From positions 1-39,392 of the forward strand of contig JNEM01009877.1 of assembly GCA_000697335.1 (NCBI GenBank): a stretch of 39,392 bases of DNA, read 5' to 3'. Origin of the DNA: Conidiobolus incongruus B7586. Lineage: Eukaryota > Entomophthoromycota > Entomophthoromycetes > Entomophthorales > Conidiobolaceae. Shown in pieces: positions 32,861 to 39,392 of the stretch; position 1 is the stretch's first letter, and each line of letters begins with the position of its first letter. Both the position numbers and the translations under genes were made by a program. A model generated the notes under the pieces. It was given only the letters and a program-made list of their open reading frames with translations. It did not search any database and had not been told where the DNA came from.

Positions 32861-34958
32861 GATATATTGGATGATAAATTATAATTCAAATATAAATAGC
32901 AAACTATCAAAATGTATATAAAATGGATGCTTTAAATGTAACATAGCCAAAAATTTTGTTCGGTTTTATATGAAATGGAAACATATTTACCTATTGAGTA
33001 TAGTTTTAAATTTTAGAATATACTTTTTAATATATTATTTGATTATCGAATTTTGCACTGAGTTTTCAAAATAAATTATAATTCTTCTTTATTATATTAG
33101 AAATTGATCAACTGTAATCAAATATTTGACATGTTCTCCAACTTTAATAAAACCTAAAATCCCATTCATGATATAAAAAGATAAATTAAGTATCCCAGAT
33201 GCTAAATATATTGATATTGAAGATAAATGAATAAATGTATTGATATTATCACAATTTGACTATTTGAAAATGAAATGTAATGATAAAAGGCCAACTTAAT
33301 TTCTATAAAAGTATTGAAAAAGGATGTAAAAATATAGTGGAACATGAAATCCATTTAAGAAATTGTCAAAGATACATAGTTGATGGAAATTAAGAAATTT
33401 GGATTATAAGCTTATGTGATGATGAATATATTGTTAATATGAAATAAATTAATTTTGCAATTCATTTTATCATAAAGTTAGATAAATTTGAAAATTCTGT
33501 AAGGGGCCATTTGATTCAAAGATATTTTATGAATTTATCCGATCAAAATTGAGTATAATAAAATAAATCATTGAATATTGTAGTGTTGTGTACATCATAT
33601 ATATTAAAATACATTATGAGAATATAATTTATAATGTGATATTCTTGAATTGATAATTGCATTATTTTAAGATCGGTGTTGTAAGTATGGATACGGTTTC
33701 GAATAGACCCATTTGAAAAAATTATAAGCAATTATATGTTGTAAAAAATTTACTAATGGTTTGATCATATTATTAAAAATTGATAATATTTATTGTATTC
33801 AGAGGTGATAGAAATATGCTAAAACTCAATTTTATATGCGAATTGGTTCTTTAATTCTTTCAAAATGTTCTTATTACATTTAAATTCTTTATAAAGGCTC
33901 TCATTGTTAATAAACTAATAAATTTACACTTTGTTATTTTTTATTACAGAAAAAGCAATTATGTCATTTGATATTACAACGCAAATGAGGATTTCATATT
34001 TAAAAATTTTCAATTACAATTAGGAATAACACAGATATATATTTATGTTATCATAATATTTAGTTATTTAATTCATTTAATATGATAATAATTAGTTAAT
34101 ATTTTAATAAAAATTTAGAACATTTATGGAATCATTATGATATAATATATCAATATATTAAAATATTTTAACAAGATCACTTACTATACAAATGATTACG
34201 GATCCATTAATTTCTGTTTTTAATCAATCTATCACTCTATTCCATCAAAAGCGCTAAATTGCTTGAAGTCTAAATGTTGATATCATTATTATGTTATGAT
34301 TTTTTAGAGTTGATTATTTGTTCGCATATATCTTTATTAATAACTTGGGTATATGTACGAATTCAAATTAAGTAGAGTAAATTATATTTAGGTTTAATTA
34401 ATTTTGTCAATGAATATAATGCTTGAAATTTGAATGAAGATCTTCCCACGTCATATCACTTCTCTAAACACAACGAACACTCAACAATCAAATCTAAGCT
34501 CAAGCACCAGTGGAATTTAATTGGCAGAATTAATGAATTATCAAATTAGGATAAGTTTCAAGGCGTCAGTCCTATCACATGATACTTCAAATTTAGCAAT
34601 TAAAAAATAACTAGAAAAATCCCATTTGTTTTATAGAAATCCAATTGTCATTCATTTTCATAAATTAATCAAGAGTTAATTGAATCCATTTCGAATCACA
34701 TTAGTTAAAAACACTTTTTACCCTTTCTTTGTAGCAACATTAACCTTTTAACTAAAAAACATATATATATCTGCTTCAAAGTTACTTATTTCATTTCCAA
34801 GTATTGGTCTAATACCTTAACTTGACTCTTTTTTCTCTCTTCTTTCTTTTGAATACTATACAGAAAACATTAAAATTTATTTATTATATTCAATATTATT
34901 AGTTGATTTAAAAATAGCCAAAATTTTCAACCAATTTGATATTGATATTGATTACACT
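32861..34958. other. Intergenic region upstream of the RRM+PUF gene
   Basis: About 2.1 kb of AT-rich DNA, no gene found. From about 34,430 the sequence becomes richer in G+C: CCCACGTCA (34445-34453) and GGCGTCAG (34563-34570) resemble CRE/ATF half sites. The last 200 bases before the ATG contain pyrimidine tracts (TCTTTTTTCTCTCTTCTTTC), probably the core promoter or leader. GGTCTAATACC at 34806-34816 resembles the inverted TAGACC motif seen at 7977. Confidence 0.5.
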
Positions 34959-37756
34959 ATGTCGGATGTAGAAAATAAAAATGCTTCCGAATTGAGGTAA
35001 TTATTTTCACTATTCTAACATTAATCTTACCCTTGGCAAATTCTTTTACTAATCTTTGGCTTAGTACTAACTCTCAAGAACATTTATTACCTTTTCCATC
35101 AACTAGGCCCGATTCCGAATTAATTGAGAATTCTAAAAGTTCTGATGATTCATCTATTAAACCTACTACCACTACTAAGACAGCTTTACCCCGTCGAACT
35201 CGAGCTGGTACTATGCCATCCTCATTCAGCGCATCACCCCTAGTTTATATTCCTCCCAATCGAGGACAGGGTTCCCTGTATCAAGGTCAGAGATCTGCTG
35301 AACTTCTCCATGGTCCTAATCAAAATTCTACCGCTCATATTCTTCGCAACAGGGGCTCAACTTTGAGTGGTTCGTCGCTCAATTCTGGATTTGGATCCAG
35401 TATTTTAACCTCTTGGAGAGATCTCAGAGGTCCTTTGTCTTCCAAACCTTTGGTGTCTCTAGACGAGAGCGAACAGAGTATTGCTCGTACTCTCGATTGC
35501 TTAGGTCTTGACGATCCTGAACCTTCTCAAAACCCACCTCAACCTCAAGGTAAACTTATTAATCTACATTTTTAGTGTGTTTTAATAATATACTTTATTT
35601 AGGAGTTGCTGCACTTCGAAATGCAAATCGCGTACGTTCACGTACCTTCACAGCTGCATTACACTATGCCGAAAGTCCAGTTAATGCAGTTCCAGCTCCT
35701 CCAGCCCAAAAGCGAACTGTATATCCCAAGCCTTATAATAGAGCAAGGGCTATTTCGATGGGATTTTTGGATCCTACCGACAGTATTCCCGAACTCGACG
35801 CTATTATGGGCGAAGACGATGATGGATACGATTTCTTCGACAGTTATGATCACGACAATGAAGGATACTCTCCATCTCGCGCTCTTTGGATTGGCAATTT
35901 AGATCCTGCCTTTGGGTCTGCTGATTTAATGGCTTTATTCGCCCCTTATGGACCTATTGAATCTTTGCGAGTAATTCCTGAGAAAGAATGCGCATTTATC
36001 AACTTTATGCATTTGGAAGACGCTGTCATGGCCAAGGAAGATCTTTCAGGTGGTACAATTGGTAACAATATCATTCGCATTGGCTTCAGCAGAGTTGATG
36101 CAGCTATTGGTGATATGCAAGCTTCAGCACCCACTCGTGCCTTATGTAATTATTTTTATTTTTATATTATGAATATTATTTAACTTGATTTTAGGGATTG
36201 GTAATATTTCCGCTTCAACATCTAGCGCTATGCTTCAAACCATATTCTCTAATTTCGGCACTGTCGAATCTGCTCGAGTTTTATCTCATAAAAACTGTGG
36301 TTTTGTTAATTTTGAACGCACTGAAGACGCTGTTAAAGCTAGAAAGGCTATGAATGGACAGGAGATCAGTGGTGCAGTTGTTAGAATTGGCTTTGCTAAA
36401 GTACCACCTCGTGGGGAAAGTGGTTCTAAATCCAACAGAGCTATCCCTGCTGTGCCTTTAAGTGTTATGGGTATTCCATCAGCTCCTTGGAGTTCAGATA
36501 ATGTTCCTGATAGCGAAGAAGCTAAAACTGTATCTCCCACTACTATTAGTCCTACCATTCGTTTTGCTCCCGATCTCAATGGCGATGATGGATTAAGTAT
36601 CATGGATAAAGGTCTTTTACTCAGTCTTGATGACAAACTACTAGCATTCCCTTATGCTTCTCACCTTCCACCTCTCCCAGATTCATCCCATGTCAAACTA
36701 GATCAATCACGTTTACGTGAAATTAGAAAGAAATTGGATTCCCATCCCAATCCTCGAGATATTGAAAATGCATTCACTGAGCTTGAAAGTGTATTTGTTG
36801 AATTATGTACTGATTATATTGGTAACACCGTTATTCAAAAATTAATGGACAAAGGTAACGATGTACAACGCTTGAGGTTAATTGAAAAAGTAGCTCCCTA
36901 TTTAGCTCCTATAGGAGTTCATAAAAATGGTACATGGGCTGTTCAAAAGATTATTGATACTGCTTCCACCCCAGCTCAAATCCTTCCCATTATTAACTCT
37001 TTGAAACCCTTTGTACCACCCCTAATGCTTGATCAATTTGGTAACTATGTTATTCAAGGATGTTTGAAATATGGTTCAGAATACAATCAATTTATTTATG
37101 ACGCAATTCACGCTCGCTGTTGGGAAATTTGTCAAGGACGATTTGGTGCTCGTGCCGTTAGAACTTGTTTAGAAAGCAATCATGTTAGCAAGCGTCAACA
37201 ACGCTTAGTTTCCGTTGCTCTCGCTCATCATTCTCTATTATTATCAACAGATCCCAATGGTTCATTACTTCTCACATGGCTCCTGGATACATCTAACATC
37301 CATGGTCGCTTCAAAGCCTTAGTACCACAATTTTCACTCCATCTTCCCCAACTCTGTACCCATAAATTAGCCTCACTTACCATTCTCAAAATCATCAACC
37401 AGCGCTTCGAGCCCGAAGCTAGAAATGAACTCATCAAGAATCTCTTCTTTGGATCCGATTCCGTATTAGAAATAGTACTTGGCGATCAAGCTCACGGTAT
37501 GGGCTTAATACAAAAGATCCTCGCCAGTGCATGCATCGAAGACGGTGAAAGAGAAAAGATTATTGAACGTGTAAGGCAAGCAGCCATTAAATTGGAGCTC
37601 AACCAAATTCAAGGATATCATCGTTTCATGGAAGAAATTGGCGTTCCCACCTCTCCCAATGCCCTCCACTGGCAAGTCCCCACACTCCCCACCAGCAATG
37701 GTACGAGCTCAGAAACTTCTAATGGAGAACCTCCAAAACAAGCTCAAGGCGCTTAA
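34959..37756 (+). CDS. RRM and Pumilio (PUF) domain RNA-binding protein, Jsn1/Puf2 type
   Basis: Four exons (34959-34996, 35065-35549, 35603-36145, 36195-37756) encode 875 aa; introns are 68, 53 and 49 bp. Exon 1 (MSDVENKNASEL) was assigned because its GTAATT donor joins in frame to NSQEHLLPF. Residues 1-265 are Ser/Thr/Pro-rich and disordered, with an acidic patch before RRM1. RRM1 (about 267-338) has RNP2 LWIGNL and RNP1 CAFINF; RRM2 (about 353-424) has LWIGNI and CGFVNF. Intron 3 falls inside RNP2 of RRM2. Residues about 548-821 form a PUF domain: repeats with GNTVIQ, GTWAVQ and GNYVIQ look able to bind RNA bases, while later ones (GARAVR, GSLLLT) are degenerate. In yeast, Jsn1/Puf2 proteins bind mRNAs for membrane and mitochondrial proteins and control their decay or location; a similar role is likely. 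Confidence 0.93.
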
Positions 37757-38600
37757 AATCCCATATCAAAACGTTATCCACTATTCCATCATATTACCAA
37801 TTTCATCATCATCGAACATTGTTATCTTGAAATACTATTATTTTAATATAATGGCACATACACATATATACATACATCATACCATATATTATATGCTAAC
37901 CTATTTTACCCAATTGTTCTTGATTCATAATTATTATGTTTAATCTACATGTATATTTGTGTTATCTTGAAACCTATATATTGATCTAAAAAATTATCAT
38001 TATTTTCCATTACATCATATATACATTGATATACTATTTCAAATTTGTTAGATTTTCTCACAACATAGTTTATTATTATGAATATATTATAAAATTTGAT
38101 TTTAACTGATGTTATAATCTTGATAAAATAAATTAATTAACATATTTAATATTTAATCAAAAGCTTTGTTACATTATTTGCAACGTTGTCAATATGCTAA
38201 GTTTTGAAGACCTTATTTTCATATAACTCATATTTCAACAAAATGTTTGCTGATATTAAAATTTAATTTTAGTTTTTTTTTCAATATTTTGCTAAGAATT
38301 TCAAGTTCAGATTTGGCATTGTTTGATACTATTATTAAAAACATGTTATAAATAACTTGTAATAAGTGATATTGTATTGAAGGTTTATATTATCCATTAA
38401 ATCATCATTACTCAAGTTTTATAAATAGATTTTATTTATCAAAATTTTCAAAATTACCTTGAATGAATTGAAATTCTTTGGTATTAGATTCATTACTCAT
38501 ACAAGATTGTTTTAAGGAAATGAGTATATAATTGAAAAAATAGATCATTCAGACTGTTTGAATATTGGATTTTTATTGATTAAATAGAAATTGATTATTA
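37757..38600. other. Intergenic AT-rich DNA
   Basis: The 3' flank of the RRM+PUF gene, relatively C-rich for about 150 bases, followed by AT-rich DNA up to the next transposon copy. No gene was seen. Confidence 0.6.
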
Positions 38601-39067
38601 CCACAGAAATTAAGTAATGGCATAATTTTAAAATTAAAATTAAATATAATTTCTGATATATAATTTATAAAATTATATAAATAATATAAAAATTAATATT
38701 CTCTTTATTATTAATAACTCTTTACCATATTCTTGGTATGCTATTAATATTTAAAAAATAGTTGTTTTTATTAAAAACTAAAATTTGATATTTTATAAAT
38801 GAATATAATTAGTTTATATGAATTTTTTATCAGTATATTTTTTAATTATTTAAACTATTTATTATTTCATAAGTTATAATTTAATGAATATATTAGATCA
38901 GATAGTTTTTTCTAATTTTTTATATAGAAAATTCTTTACAATTTTAACTCTTTATATTATATGATTATCAATTAAAATAATATATATCTTTAAAATAAAA
39001 ATACCAAAATTATTTTATTTTAGAAAATATAAAATTAATTATAAATTAATTTATTTCTATAAATTAT
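38601..39067 (-). mobile_element. Tc1/mariner transposon copy 4, interrupted by copy 5
   Basis: Starts at a TA (38599-38600) with CCACAGAAATTAAGTAATGG, the right-end TIR of the family, so it reads in the reverse orientation, as copy 1 does. The next 460 bases follow copy 1 in order (for example TTAAAATTAAAATTAAA, then TTATTATTAATAACT, then TTTATTAAAAACTAAAATTTGATATTTTA with small changes). Similarity stops at 39067, where a left-end TIR in the opposite orientation begins. About one third of the element is present; the rest presumably lies beyond the nested copy, outside the window. Confidence 0.78.
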
Positions 39068-39069
39068 TA

Positions 39070-39392
39070 GTTTAGAAAAAAAATGATAAATTTCTTAATT
39101 ATTAATTTTTTAAATATATTGCTAGTTTTGAAAAATTCAATATATATATAATATAGGAGAATGAGTAATTTTAAAATATATAAACTTTATAATTTTTTTA
39201 TAAAGATAGTTAAATTAAAATATCAAGTTAAACTTAATTATAATTAAATTAAATAATAATTATCAAAAGTCTTTTATTTTAATATTATTAAAACTTAATG
39301 ATATATCTTTTAAAATCATTTAAGATTTATAAACAACTTATTAGGATGATATTTTAAATCTATTATTTATTGCTAGATTTATTATTTTAAAT
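39070..39392 (+). mobile_element. Tc1/mariner transposon copy 5, partial, nested in copy 4
   Basis: Begins after TA (39068-39069) with GTTTAGAAAAAAAATGATAA, a degenerate left-end TIR, followed by the family's palindromic end, the hairpin region and the AT-rich leader, in the same order as 25407 onward. It continues off the window. Its plus orientation is opposite to copy 4, into which it seems to have jumped. It is itself heavily mutated, so the insertion is old. Confidence 0.75.

Noticed and set aside
36286-37437. Minus-strand frames inside the RRM+PUF gene
   Set aside because: Shadows of the coding strand; no recognisable domain.

Overview
The window looks like nuclear DNA of a fungus with a very AT-rich genome. 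Intergenic DNA is close to pure A/T, while exons are visibly richer in G+C. Introns are short (about 49-114 bp, GTAA/GTAC...AG). The gene content is that of an aerobic fungus: mitochondrial pyruvate dehydrogenase E1 alpha, glutamate-cysteine ligase, a carboxypeptidase Y-like protease, a Jsn1/Puf2-like RRM+PUF protein and a Thr-rich secreted protein. Six introns in the glutamate-cysteine ligase gene argue against a budding yeast. A low-GC early-diverging (zygomycete-type) fungus is my best guess, but the sequence does not settle it.

Layout. 1-3.6 kb: AT-rich DNA holding a decayed Tc1/mariner copy (524-1834, reversed). 3.6-6.6 kb: two secreted-protein genes, one of 52 aa and one Thr-rich mucin-like of 199 aa, with similar C-terminal tails. 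8.1-10.7 kb: an intronless TTC27/Emw1-type TPR protein. 11.4-12.7 kb: a second transposon copy. 15.8-18.0 kb: glutamate-cysteine ligase, seven exons. 18.0-22.0 kb: the longest gene-free stretch. 22.0-23.3 kb: pyruvate dehydrogenase E1 alpha, three exons. 25.1 kb: tRNA-Ser(AGA), minus strand. 25.4-26.7 kb: the best-preserved transposon copy. 27.1-27.5 kb: a G+C-rich island that folds, on the minus strand, like an RNase P-type RNA. 28.7-31.8 kb: a D-threonine aldolase-like PLP enzyme followed closely by a carboxypeptidase Y-like serine carboxypeptidase. 32.3-32.9 kb: a second folded G+C-rich island and a possible 65-aa membrane protein. 35.0-37.8 kb: the RRM+PUF protein, four exons. 38.6-39.4 kb: two further transposon copies, one inserted in the other, running off the window.

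All recognised protein genes are on the plus strand; the tRNA and both candidate ncRNAs read best on the minus strand. There is no operon or obvious functional cluster: the genes are ordinary metabolism, RNA regulation, vacuolar proteolysis and cell surface. The least expected items are the two GC islands with long-range helices whose G-U pairs favour the minus strand, the transposon family with a self-complementary end and a favoured target, the pair of secreted proteins with related tails, and a TATAGACC motif before two genes. All coordinates and splice sites were read by eye. No alignment, folding program or database search was run.
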